Below, piece after piece: positions 1 through 8,077 of a stretch of DNA of 64,000 nucleotides (position 1 is the first letter of the stretch; each line of letters opens with the position of its first letter). Made by a program: the position numbers and the translations under genes. A model generated the notes under the pieces. The model saw nothing but the letters and a program-made list of their open reading frames with translations, ran no database searches and was not told the origin of the DNA. Source of the stretch: Caryophanales bacterium UBA743 (GTDB lineage Bacteria; Bacillota_I; Bacilli_A; RFN20; CAG-826); contig DBKT01000005.1 of the NCBI GenBank assembly GCA_002297365.1, forward strand, positions 9,158 through 73,157, read 5' to 3'.

Positions 1-630
1 AGCCTTATAAAAGGCGTCTTTGTATTCATCCGAAGAATATCCGATCATGGAAGCAAGGGCTCTCACTAAATTTTTGTTTTTTGTATAGAGGTATCCATCT
101 TGCAATTCAAACTCTTTTTCGTTCAAAGAGGAAAGGTTTAAATTGGACATGTAATTGAAAGATGCGAGGGACGTGTATGGTTTTGGCGTTGAAAAAATAT
201 TCCCATCCGTTAAAGGATACATAAGAGAAACCGACCCGTTGCTCATACTATAGAGATACACAAGTTCCTCAGAATTGGTGAATTCCTTATCAAAGCTCTT
301 TAGCGTCAAATATCCGGCCTGATATTCCGGATAATACATATATTTTTCTGTGAAAAGAGTTTTGCTTGTTGGGTAACTTAAAACATAGTTATAAGCAAAA
401 GTGAAATTATTGCTAGATATGATCCTCTTTAGAGACGAGATCATATTTTTCGCTGTCAATTCCAATGGGTTGAATTCTTCCTTACTAGAAGAACTAAAAG
501 ACGAAGAGTCCCACTCTTCCTGAGAGGAAATGGAATCCTCTGAGAAAAGAGGGGACGAAATGGCATTAGAATTGTTGCAAGAAGGAAGAATTAGAAACAA
601 AGAAAGAAACGGAAAAAAATATTTCTTCAT
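1..630 (-). CDS. Partial lipoprotein, Ser-rich linker (C-terminus off left edge)
   Basis: The frame is open from an ATG at 630 down to base 1, giving at least 210 residues without a stop. The N-terminus has two Lys, a hydrophobic core and a lipobox ILPSC near residue 18, so it should be exported and lipid-anchored by Lgt/Lsp. A Ser/Glu/Asp-rich spacer follows (about residues 20-51), then a Tyr-, Phe- and Ser-rich domain I cannot assign. It lies 26 bases downstream of a second lipoprotein gene in the same direction, so the two are probably cotranscribed. Function unknown; a substrate-binding or surface protein is possible but only inferred. Confidence 0.8.
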   Translation of the reverse strand, partial: MKKYFFPFLSLFLILPSCNNSNAISSPLFSEDSISSQEEWDSSSFSSSSKEEFNPLELTAKNMISSLKRIISSNNFTFAYNYVLSYPTSKTLFTEKYMYYPEYQAGYLTLKSFDKEFTNSEELVYLYSMSNGSVSLMYPLTDGNIFSTPKPYTSLASFNYMSNLNLSSLNEKEFELQDGYLYTKNKNLVRALASMIGYSSDEYKDAFYKA

Positions 631-656
631 AAAGGCTTATTCCTAACCTTCTTGCA

Positions 657-1410
657 TTAATAGGTTTCGTAAACTTGAACGGTAAAAAGAATACCTGATG
701 TGATTGGATTTCCCTCAGGGTCGGCAGGGCTAAAAGCGATCGCGCCATCACCTTCAGCATCGGCACAAGGAATGATTTCTGCGATTAAGAGCATGCCTGA
801 TGCGGAATCGTCTAATTTATAAACATTCTTTCCAAAAATAGGGCAATAGGCATCACTGTAATTCGTTAAGTCTTCATCCGTGGCTTTTGCCCAACCTCTT
901 GTAACGATACTTTGATTATATTGGGCGACCAAGGCTTTGTTTTCGCTTGCATCGGAACCAGTAAGAGCGATAACGCCGACGCTAACGCCTCTTTCCGGAT
1001 TGTAAGACCCATCGTATGTCCAGGCCACATTTGAGGCAACAGGCAAGACAGGCAAATAATCATCTGGCTTGTGCTCTTCGCTATTCGGATCAAAATATTG
1101 GAAGAATTCATTAATTTGAGCTTTTGCCCCCTCCGTAATTTGCTCCCAAGAGGTAATCGTTGATAAAGCCGATGCCTCAGAGGAAGAGGATGAGGAAGAT
1201 GATTCTTCCGATTCGGACTCAGAAGAAGATGGAATTACAGCTTCTGGGCTAGAAGAAATCGGCGCGACTATGTCCGAAGATGAGGTCTCCCCCCCCCGTC
1301 GTTATGGATGATGCGGATTGTTGAGCGTTAGAAGAATCGGTAAGGTCAGCTCCGCAGGATGCAAGCAAGGCGCTCGCTAAGATGATTGGTACAAATTTTG
1401 CTTTTTTCAT
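657..1410 (-). CDS. Lipoprotein gene interrupted by a G9 tract (frameshift)
   Basis: An ATG at 1410, preceded by TAAGGAG, opens a signal peptide with lipobox LLASC (about residues 15-19). The frame hits a stop near 1250 after a run of nine G on the coding strand (C9 at 1289-1297). With eight G the frame would continue through a Ser/Glu-rich linker that includes a run of eight Ser, into a ~150-residue domain ending at 657, about 250 residues in all. The downstream part has no stop and no good start of its own. So this is one gene out of frame by one base: slippage-based switching, a true mutation, or an assembly error. The C-terminal domain is unfamiliar. Architecture resembles the neighbouring lipoprotein. 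Confidence 0.65.
1289..1297 (-). repeat. Homopolymeric G9 (coding strand) tract
   Basis: Nine consecutive C on the plus strand lie inside the lipoprotein gene, between the signal peptide and the Ser-rich linker. It is the longest G/C homopolymer I noticed in an otherwise AT-rich window. Loss of one base restores the reading frame. Confidence 0.85.
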
Positions 1411-1441
1411 ATGAATAAAATCTCCTTAGAATACGCAAGGA

Positions 1442-1469
1442 AAATTATCAAAAATCGCGGATAAGTCAA
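1442..1469 (-). promoter_or_regulatory. Possible promoter of the lipoprotein pair
   Basis: On the minus strand TTGACT (1469-1464) is followed after 16 bases by TAATTT, with GATAAT overlapping it. The -35 is good and the -10 is mediocre. It sits about 30 bases upstream of the start at 1410. Confidence 0.35.
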
Positions 1470-1690
1470 TTATTTTTCACTAAAAACATCGTTTTATTCC
1501 CTTCTTTCAAAGCCTTAACGAATGAGCTAAAAAATAAAACTTAAGATGAAATTGAGGCAACCCTGTAGTGATTTATGGCGACACTCCTACGTTTGAAGGA
1601 ATAAATTCTACGTTCTAAAAAAGCGTCGTTAAATGTCTTTTGTTGCTTTCAATAAGCCATTTTCCTTCGGTCTTGATTATTAGATAGAAA

Positions 1691-1786
1691 TTGCATTTTT
1701 CTAGCATAGATTTTACGTGTTTTTGCATTTTTCCAACCAAATATTCACTCTTTTTTGCATTTTTCCAACTCAAGCAACTGAGATAG
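1691..1786. repeat. Three tandem sites with exact 32-bp period
   Basis: TTGCATTTTTC occurs at 1691, 1723 and 1755, spaced exactly 32 bases. Copies two and three share the longer TTTTTGCATTTTTCCAAC. Bases between copies are not conserved, so this is not a CRISPR array. A spacing of about three helical turns would fit sites bound on one face of DNA by a regulator. It lies between the lipoprotein gene and the terminator of the tRNA. The rest of 1470-1882 shows nothing I can assign. Confidence 0.5.
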
Positions 1787-1882
1787 CCCGTAGATAAAGA
1801 ATATTAAGTTACAAAATATATTTATGTGTCTTGAAAATGCCTGAAAACAGCAAAACTTGAGAAAAATCTTTCTTAAAGCACG

Positions 1883-1908
1883 AAAAAAGACGGACCATCA
1901 CTGATCCG
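1883..1908 (-). terminator. Intrinsic terminator after tRNA-Ala
   Basis: On the minus strand CGGATCA, loop GTGA, TGGTCCG (one G-U pair) is followed by T6. It lies about 105 bases past the tRNA 3' end. Confidence 0.75.
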
Positions 1909-2013
1909 CCTTCTTTGTTTGATGCTGGAATAAACACGAAGCATCTAATCTTAAGCCGAACGTCCCATTGTAGAGAAAAGCCTAAACAACAGCAGTTCGA
2001 CCACCATTCAATT

Positions 2014-2089
2014 TGGTGGAACATAACGGGATCGAACCGTCGACCTCCTCGTTGCGAACGAGGCGCTCTCCCATCTGAGCTAATGTCCC
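2014..2089 (-). tRNA. tRNA-Ala, anticodon CGC
   Basis: The 76 bases fold into a canonical cloverleaf: acceptor GGGACAT/ATGTTCC with encoded CCA, D stem GCTC/GAGC, anticodon stem CCTCG/CGAGG with loop TTCGCAA, and T arm GACGG-TTCGATC-CCGTT. The anticodon is CGC, reading GCG. The acceptor has the G3-U70 wobble pair, the main identity element of tRNA-Ala, which agrees with the anticodon. A CGC isoacceptor is unusual for an AT-rich genome. Confidence 0.95.
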
Positions 2090-2100
2090 AGCAAGTCAAT

Positions 2101-2106
2101 ATTATA
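2101..2106 (-). promoter_or_regulatory. -10 box of tRNA-Ala
   Basis: TATAAT on the minus strand lies 11 bases upstream of the mature tRNA 5' end. No convincing -35 is seen. Confidence 0.4.
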
Positions 2107-2540
2107 ATTTTCCTCAATGGAAAATAAAATCTCTTTTTTATAGATTGCTGTTTCCTACCTTTTTAGGAAGCTCTTCTAATCCCTACGTTCTACTTTCCTT
2201 ATTCGTTTTCAGGGTAAAAGGCCGAAGAAAAGAACGAAATCTGCTCTTCAAGAGAAAAAGACGCCTTTTCGTTTTCGTGATGTTGCAAGTTAAATTGTAA
2301 AGTAAGGCTATTTCTTTCGGCTTCCTCGAATGTTTTCGTTTTGAAAATTCAGAGCATGTTTTTTCATAGAATCCTCTCAAAAATTATTCCTTCGATTGTT
2401 TCTTGTTTTTTCTCATTTTTTTACATTGTCTAATTCATTTTTCTCATCAATTGTAAGATTTTCGTCTTTTTCTTTTGACGGTTTCTATCTTTTAAAAATC
2501 AAGACTCTTTTTCTCTTCTTCGCTCATGTTAAATATCGTT
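2107..2540. other. Gene-free stretch before the polymerase gene
   Basis: No convincing gene is seen in about 430 AT-rich bases. A 65-codon minus frame (2183-2380) has basic, low-complexity composition and no ribosome site, so I leave it out. I looked for a Gram-positive LexA box (CGAAC-N4-GTTCG type) and found none. TTAAAT lies six bases before the ATG at 2541. Confidence 0.5.
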
Positions 2541-3776
2541 ATGGAAAAAGTGATTGGAATCATCGATTTAAAAAGTTTTTATGCCTCATGCGAATGTGCC
2601 GTAAGGCATATGGATATTTTTAAGACGCCCTTGGTGTGTTGCGACCCCTACCGTTCCGATTCTTCCGTCGTTATGTCCGTAACCCCTTATCTAAAAGAAA
2701 AATACGGCGTCAGCAATGTCTGCAGAAAGAGAGACTTGCCTTACGTCCCTGGATTGATCTATGCCGTTCCGAGAATGTCCTATTATTTGCAAGTGTCTTC
2801 TTATGTCGTTGGGATATTTCTAAAATACGTTTCCCCTGATGATTTGCACGTCTACTCAGTGGACGAGAGTTTCTTGAATTTAGGGCCATATATCAAAATG
2901 TATGGAAGTGCGGAGCGCATGGTAAAACAGATTCAAGAAGAAATATATGACCGTCTTGGGCTAGTCGCCACAGCAGGAATAGGCCCAAACATGTTTTTGG
3001 CAAAAATCGCTTTAGACACGGAAGGGAAGAAAAAGAAACCCTTCCTTGCTCATTGGACATATCAGGATGTTCCAACTAAGCTTTGGAAAATAAAGCCTAT
3101 CGATAGGATTTGGTCCATCGCTAAGGGAACAAGGGAACACTTATCCAGAATTGGCATCAATAGTCTCGAAAGTTTAGCAAAAGCGGATTCTCGCCTTCTA
3201 GAGAAAAAATTCGGGGTGATGGGCCTTCAGTTAAAAAATCTTGCAAACGGAAAGGATGAATCGGACATTCATGAGAAGATATCCCCCGCCAATCCGTCTC
3301 TATCAAATGGCCAAACTTTAAGAAAGCCTCTGTTGCCAAATGAATGCGAGCTTCTTTTAAGAGAGATGGTAGATGAATTATCCGTCCGATTAAGAAGAGA
3401 GAATTATCTGGTTGGAAAAGTCGGAGTGTGGGCAAGATGTGAGAATGGATCCTATAGCAAGGAAACAACCCTCCCCTATTCGACAGATTCTTCGAAGGAG
3501 TTATTCCAGAGCATCAAGTATGTTTTCTTTGCGAAAATCCCTTATGAAAAGATATATGGGTTAAGCGTTTCTTTTGGCAGGCTGACGAAAAAGAAACAAG
3601 TTCAGCTTTCTTTATTCGAGAATGATTTTCAAAAGGAAAAGGAAGAGAGTTTAGATAAAACGATAGACAAAATACGTGAGACATATGGTCGAAATGCGGT
3701 ATTTCGTTGTTCTGCGTTGCTTGAAAATTCAACAATACGGCAAAGGCATATGCAAATAGGAGGACACAGAGAATGA
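2541..3776 (+). CDS. Y-family DNA polymerase (UmuC/UvrX-like)
   Basis: A translesion DNA polymerase of about 411 residues, the usual size. The N-terminus carries the family motif IDLKSFYASCE with the first catalytic Asp at residue 9, and YSVDES supplies the second acidic pair (D108, E109). A helix-hairpin-helix region follows near residues 190-230, then the little-finger domain; a QLSLFEND motif near the C-terminus resembles a beta-clamp binding site. I chose ATG 2541 over the ATG at 2526 because it places the motif at the normal distance; neither has a ribosome site. The YolD-like gene overlaps its stop by four bases, an arrangement typical of UvrX-type polymerases in Bacilli. Likely role: replication past damage; SOS control is not visible. 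Confidence 0.92.
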   Translation: MEKVIGIIDLKSFYASCECAVRHMDIFKTPLVCCDPYRSDSSVVMSVTPYLKEKYGVSNVCRKRDLPYVPGLIYAVPRMSYYLQVSSYVVGIFLKYVSPDDLHVYSVDESFLNLGPYIKMYGSAERMVKQIQEEIYDRLGLVATAGIGPNMFLAKIALDTEGKKKKPFLAHWTYQDVPTKLWKIKPIDRIWSIAKGTREHLSRIGINSLESLAKADSRLLEKKFGVMGLQLKNLANGKDESDIHEKISPANPSLSNGQTLRKPLLPNECELLLREMVDELSVRLRRENYLVGKVGVWARCENGSYSKETTLPYSTDSSKELFQSIKYVFFAKIPYEKIYGLSVSFGRLTKKKQVQLSLFENDFQKEKEESLDKTIDKIRETYGRNAVFRCSALLENSTIRQRHMQIGGHRE

Positions 3777-4084
3777 GAGAAAGAGGGATGCTGAAATGGG
3801 CTCCTTATAAATCTTTGGAGCAACAAGCGGATTACTTAGCGAGGATGGAATACGAAAGGAACAAGATCCCCCATCCCCATATGTCCGAGGATAAAGCGGA
3901 GGAGATCAATGAAATCCTTTCGAATTACAAAGGCGAAACGATAATTGCGAAATATTGGCATGATGGATATATCTATACCATTCACGGGAAAATCAAAGAG
4001 ATTTCATCTATATACAAATATATAAAAATCGAAGAAATAGAAATACCGTTCGCAAAATTAACAAATCTTGACTATGAAAACTAA
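3773..4084 (+). CDS. YolD-like protein
   Basis: A 103-residue protein whose second half (GETIIAKYWHDGYIYTIHG, then a strand pattern ending EIEIPFAKLTNLDYEN) fits the YolD-like family, a small beta-rich domain encoded next to Y-family polymerases. It overlaps the polymerase gene by ATGA, so the two are translationally coupled. YolD-like proteins are often proposed to work with or modulate UvrX/UmuC-type polymerases; the biochemical role is not settled. A region with PHPHMSEDKAEEINEIL is predicted helical. Confidence 0.85.
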   Translation: MRERGMLKWAPYKSLEQQADYLARMEYERNKIPHPHMSEDKAEEINEILSNYKGETIIAKYWHDGYIYTIHGKIKEISSIYKYIKIEEIEIPFAKLTNLDYEN

Positions 4085-4147
4085 AGTTCTAACCTTTCAT
4101 AAATGAAAAAGGTTATGATTGTTTTGTTCGAAAGGAGAAAAACCGCT

Positions 4148-4981
4148 ATGGAAAACGATACACAAATCCAAGTAGCACCCGAAAAAGAGAATAAAGAGGA
4201 GACTCCTAAAGGCGAAAAGAAGGAGAAAAAGCCAATTAATTTTGGCAAAGGTGGCCTTATTTGGTCCATCTGGAATTTTTTAGAAGCCGCGTTGATTTTT
4301 GTCTTAGGCATCATTTGTTTTGTCTATACGGCAAAGGCGTCGGCAAATAATAGCGACATCAGCTATGACAAAGTCATTTCTGTCATTTTATTCATCGGAG
4401 GCATTTTCTTAATCCTCGGTGGCGCCCTGAAGATTCTAGTCAATTTTTTGCCAGTCATCGCAAGAAGCGTGACGGACGCCATCATCAAAGAGAAAATCAA
4501 ATCTCAATTGTCATATGATTTAGTCGTTGGGGGCTCAATTGAATTGGCAATCGGCATTGCCTTTGTCATTTCTTATACAAACAATGGCGGCGTTTTAGAC
4601 CAGATGGTTAGCTTTATCGCCCAATTCTTAGCTATCTTCATTGGCACGTTGGTAACGGTTGCGGGTGCCAGCCTGATTTTATTTGCCATCGGCTTTATCG
4701 TTTCGAAACTCTATAAACTTTATTTGCCCATTATTGAAATCGTCTTTGGAGCAGCACTTATTGCCTTAGGCGTCGTGGTTTTTATCTATCTTGCCGGAAA
4801 CGCAGATTTAACAAAGATGATTTCCCTTGTGATACTGGGCATCATTCTTGTTTTAGCCGGCATTGCGATGGCGATTTTAACGATTGTCGAAATTAACAAA
4901 ATTCGCCTTGCGAAGGCGACGATAAACGCTGCAAAAGACGTCATTGAAAGTGAAGTCGTCGATGCAAAAAAGAACGACTAA
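4148..4981 (+). CDS. Multi-pass membrane protein, unknown (HdeD/DUF308-like)
   Basis: About 277 residues starting at ATG 4148, behind AAAGGAG; an earlier in-frame ATG at 4103 lacks a ribosome site. A charged, Lys/Glu-rich cytoplasmic head (about 40 residues) precedes five to seven hydrophobic segments with Gly-rich turns such as GGIFLILGGALKIL. The repeated pattern of paired helices resembles HdeD/DUF308 membrane proteins, but I cannot assign it firmly. The tail ends in a Lys/Asp/Glu-rich stretch. It stands alone between the polymerase pair and a terminator, and may be cotranscribed with them since the gap is only 63 bases. Confidence 0.8.
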   Translation: MENDTQIQVAPEKENKEETPKGEKKEKKPINFGKGGLIWSIWNFLEAALIFVLGIICFVYTAKASANNSDISYDKVISVILFIGGIFLILGGALKILVNFLPVIARSVTDAIIKEKIKSQLSYDLVVGGSIELAIGIAFVISYTNNGGVLDQMVSFIAQFLAIFIGTLVTVAGASLILFAIGFIVSKLYKLYLPIIEIVFGAALIALGVVVFIYLAGNADLTKMISLVILGIILVLAGIAMAILTIVEINKIRLAKATINAAKDVIESEVVDAKKND

Positions 4982-4998
4982 TTTCTAAAGATAGCGAA

Positions 4999-5036
4999 GA
5001 GCTGTATTAACGAGAGACGTTAATAGGCTCTTTTTT
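4999..5036 (+). terminator. Intrinsic terminator
   Basis: GAGC with TATTAACG pairs with CGTTAATA and GGCTC, loop AGAGA, followed by T6. It ends the transcript of the membrane protein gene. Confidence 0.85.
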
Positions 5037-5089
5037 ATTGCTAATGAAATTTTGCCTACAGGACTTTTCGAAAAAGGCAAAATGAGTCT

Positions 5090-5881
5090 TTAATGGTGAT
5101 AGGCTTCAAGAAGATTTTCCAACAAAGCAAGACGCGTTAGCAAACCCACCCCACCGGGGACAGGGGTTTGCAATTTAACAGGCAAGTTTGGAACGAAGTC
5201 ACCATGAAGGTGCCCATCCTCCCCGCGATTGATCCCTACATCAACAAGATACGCATCGGCTTTGTATGGATACGTATCATCCCAGCTAAACATCTTGCCC
5301 ACTGCTGAAACAATCAGATCAGCATGGGCGAAATAGAATTCTTTATCTTCTCTGGAAGTCTTGCTATGAAGCTGGACAACGTTGCAATCTCTTTCCAATA
5401 GCATTTTAGCCATGGGTTTGCCTACGATTTCACTGCGTCCTAATACGACGGCGTTCTTCCCTTTGAAAGAAAAGCCTTCATGCGTGAGATATTGAACGAT
5501 TCCTTTCGGGGTGCAAGGGTCAAAGGCGCTTCCTAAGGTAAAGCCATCCACATCCTTTTTAGGAGAAATGGTTTGATTGATAGCCTCCACGGAAATGTGT
5601 TTCGGCAAGGGAAGCTGGACGATAATCCCATCAATCGTGGGATCCTCATTCTGCTGGCGAATCGTCTCAAGCAATTGCTCTTGAGAAACATTTTCATCAA
5701 AAACGGTTTGGATGGCTTTGATGCCCACTTCAGCCGCATCCTTTCTTTTCCCACGAACATAGGCTTCCGATGCAGGGTCGTTTCCTACTGTGATAATGGA
5801 TAAAACGGGCTCTCTTTTCAAATTTTGGATTTCTTTTTTCAATTCTTCTTTGCGGAAAGCAACATACTCTTTAATTGTCAT
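5090..5881 (-). CDS. folD: Methylenetetrahydrofolate dehydrogenase/cyclohydrolase
   Basis: FolD oxidises 5,10-methylene-THF to methenyl-THF with NADP and hydrolyses it to 10-formyl-THF, supplying one-carbon units to purines and formyl-Met-tRNA in the cytosol. The 263 residues carry the YVRGK signature with the catalytic Lys at residue 45, VQLPLP, DVDGFT, the CTPKGIVQ loop and the GRSEIVGKPMA nucleotide-binding motif. It is about 20 residues shorter than most FolD proteins, mainly at the N-terminus, where the active-site lead strand begins directly. The start at 5881 has AGGTGAG seven bases upstream. Monocistronic and divergent from the oxidoreductase operon. Confidence 0.96.
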   Translation of the reverse strand: MTIKEYVAFRKEELKKEIQNLKREPVLSIITVGNDPASEAYVRGKRKDAAEVGIKAIQTVFDENVSQEQLLETIRQQNEDPTIDGIIVQLPLPKHISVEAINQTISPKKDVDGFTLGSAFDPCTPKGIVQYLTHEGFSFKGKNAVVLGRSEIVGKPMAKMLLERDCNVVQLHSKTSREDKEFYFAHADLIVSAVGKMFSWDDTYPYKADAYLVDVGINRGEDGHLHGDFVPNLPVKLQTPVPGGVGLLTRLALLENLLEAYHH

Positions 5882-5945
5882 AAACTCACCTAGGACCTAT
5901 TGTAATATCTCAGAAAAATCATTTCACTAAAGAAGGGAAAAGATA

Positions 5946-5984
5946 TCGATAATTATCGACTGGTATCTCGAGAAAAACTATAAT
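5946..5984 (+). promoter_or_regulatory. Promoter with 14-bp palindromic operator
   Basis: TCGACT (5956-5961), 17 bases, TATAAT (5979-5984) make a good promoter for the OYE-AcnX operon, with a leader of about 20 bases. The perfect palindrome TCGATAATTATCGA (5946-5959) overlaps the -35 box, a position suited to repression by a dimeric regulator. No regulator gene is adjacent. Confidence 0.65.
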
Positions 5985-6010
5985 ATTTTTGATATTTAAA
6001 GGAGAAAAAT

Positions 6011-8059
6011 ATGGATGAGAAATTAGCCCCTCTTTTTACGCCTTGGAAAATTCGTGACCTCGAGATAAAGAATCGTTTTGTCATGACTTCCATGGGCGGA
6101 ACCTCTCTTTTCGGGTGGATGGAAATCAATCATTTTGACAAGGAAGCAGCCCAATTCCTTCTTGATAAAGCAGAGCATGACGTCGGTCTTATTTTGCCAG
6201 GGATTCAGCCTGTTTATAACCCAATGTTAGGGCAATGGCTCTATAAGAAAAAAAGCATGTATAGGAAACTCAAGCCGTTTATGGAAGAAATCCATAAACA
6301 CGGTGCCAAAATGTTTGTTCAACTAACCGCGGGATTCGGACGTTCTTTTACCATCTCCCCCGCTATGGAAAAACTATACACGAATCGTTTCTTACGTTTT
6401 CTCTCGAAACCAATCATGAACTTTGATAAGATTTGTGCTTCATCAAGCCCTTCTCCGAACCGGTGGTCCGATAAGGTTCCATCCCGTGAGATGACCATCA
6501 AAGAAATCCATAAATTCATAACGGCTTTCGCCAAAACGGCAAAGCTTTTGAAAGAAGCGGGCGTCGACGGCGTAGAAATTCATGCGGTTCATGAAGGCTA
6601 CCTCTTAGATCAATTCACTTTGCGATATGTGAATAAGCGCACGGATGAATACGGTGGTTCGTTTGAAAACCGTTATCGCTTCCCAGTCGAAATCGTCAAA
6701 GCCATCAAAGAAGCATGCGGAAAAGACTTCCCTGTATCCTTACGTTATTCCGTCCTTTCTAAAACCAAAGGCTTTAATTCCGGCGCGTTGCCCGGTGAAG
6801 TTTTCAAAGAAGCAGGAAGAGACATGGAGGAATCAGAAAAAGCGGTCAAATATCTCCAGGATGCCGGATATGATATGCTCAATTGCGACAATGGAACGTA
6901 TGACGCATGGTATTGGGCTCATCCTCCTATATACATGCCTGAAAACTGTAACCTTGCGGATGTGGAGCATATTAAGAAATTCGTTAACATTCCTGTGGTT
7001 GCTGCAGGACGTATCGATCCTCTTGTTGGGGCAAAAGCCGTAAAAGAAGGAAAGGTCGATGCGTTAGGCTTCGCCAGACCTTTCTTGGCTGATGGAGCGT
7101 GGGTAAGCAAATTAAAAGAGGGCCATCCGGAAGAAATCCGCCCATGTATTTGTTGCCATAATGGCTGTTTCAATATGTGTCATTATAAAGGAACCTCCAA
7201 TGACCAAAGCTTAAGTGACTCCTTACATATGGCACGTTGCGCAGTTAATGCGGAGACAATGCAGACAAACGTCCACTACATCAAGAAAGCGAAACACGCC
7301 AAGAAAGTCGCCATCATTGGAGGGGGCATTGGCGGAATGGAGGCGGCACGTGTAGCAAAACTCCGTGGATTGGAACCGGAAATCTATGAAAAAAGCAATC
7401 ACCTTGGCGGCGTATTTGTCCCTGCTTCAAGCGCATCTTTCAAAGGAAAACTGAGAGAATTACTAGCCTGGTATGAATTAGAGATGAAGAAGCTCACCAT
7501 TCCCGTTCATTTGAACGCGGAAGTGAAAGACCTATCAAGCATCAAAGCCGATGAATATATTATTGCAACCGGGAGCAAAGCAAAGAAAATTCCTCTTCCC
7601 GGCATCGAAAAAGCCATGGATGCTATCGATTATCTTTCTGGCAAAGAAGTAGGCGAAACCGTTGCCGTTATTGGCGGGGGCTTAACCGGATGCGAGGTTG
7701 CATACGAATTAGCCTTATCCGGAAAGAAACCGATCATTGTTGAATTCCAGGACGATTTAATCAAGCAAACGGGGGTATGCATGGCGAATTCCCAATATCT
7801 AAGAGACTATTTCGCCTTACATCAAATTCCTGTCCACCTAGAAACCTCACTCAAGGAAATACAAGATGGAAAGATCATTTGCAAAAGCAAGACAGGCGAT
7901 ATGGAAATCCCATGCGATTCCGTAATTCTCTCTATTGGATATAAGCCCACCCCATTAAGGAAAGAGGGGAAGCATATTCATCTTATCGGCGATTGCAGGA
8001 AAATCGGAAATCTTCGTAGCGTCATTTGGGGTGCATATGATGCCGTCATGAAATTATAA
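6011..8059 (+). CDS. Old-yellow-enzyme-type FMN/Fe-S/FAD enoate reductase
   Basis: A 682-residue flavoprotein with the three-module layout of 2,4-dienoyl-CoA reductase, BaiCD/BaiH and 2-enoate reductase. Residues 1-360 form an FMN TIM barrel (YLLDQFTLRYVNKRTDEYGG is the family hallmark; the usual HxAHGYL is HAVHEGYL here, one residue longer). Cys 379, 382, 386 and 410 would bind a 4Fe-4S cluster; the gap to the last Cys is 23 residues rather than the usual 11-12. From about residue 430 a FAD/NAD(P)H domain has GGGIGGMEAA and a second GGGLTGCE Rossmann motif. It probably reduces an activated C=C bond using NAD(P)H. It heads an operon with aconitase X (18-base gap), so its substrate may be the enoate that AcnX forms. 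Substrate unknown; start has AAAGGAG. Confidence 0.88.
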   Translation: MDEKLAPLFTPWKIRDLEIKNRFVMTSMGGTSLFGWMEINHFDKEAAQFLLDKAEHDVGLILPGIQPVYNPMLGQWLYKKKSMYRKLKPFMEEIHKHGAKMFVQLTAGFGRSFTISPAMEKLYTNRFLRFLSKPIMNFDKICASSSPSPNRWSDKVPSREMTIKEIHKFITAFAKTAKLLKEAGVDGVEIHAVHEGYLLDQFTLRYVNKRTDEYGGSFENRYRFPVEIVKAIKEACGKDFPVSLRYSVLSKTKGFNSGALPGEVFKEAGRDMEESEKAVKYLQDAGYDMLNCDNGTYDAWYWAHPPIYMPENCNLADVEHIKKFVNIPVVAAGRIDPLVGAKAVKEGKVDALGFARPFLADGAWVSKLKEGHPEEIRPCICCHNGCFNMCHYKGTSNDQSLSDSLHMARCAVNAETMQTNVHYIKKAKHAKKVAIIGGGIGGMEAARVAKLRGLEPEIYEKSNHLGGVFVPASSASFKGKLRELLAWYELEMKKLTIPVHLNAEVKDLSSIKADEYIIATGSKAKKIPLPGIEKAMDAIDYLSGKEVGETVAVIGGGLTGCEVAYELALSGKKPIIVEFQDDLIKQTGVCMANSQYLRDYFALHQIPVHLETSLKEIQDGKIICKSKTGDMEIPCDSVILSIGYKPTPLRKEGKHIHLIGDCRKIGNLRSVIWGAYDAVMKL

Positions 8060-8077
8060 AGAAAGGAGAATGGATAC

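Noticed and set aside
1691..1786. Possible CRISPR array
   Set aside because: Only three copies, shared core of 11-18 bases, no cas genes and no direct-repeat identity over a typical length.
1809..2117. 102-codon minus-strand frame containing WDISSDGRAPRSQRGG
   Set aside because: It is a translation of the tRNA-Ala gene and its flanks; this peptide pattern is a well-known false protein over tRNA genes.
2183..2380. 65-codon minus-strand frame
   Set aside because: Basic, low-complexity, no ribosome site and no neighbour coupling; AT-rich spacer is a better reading.
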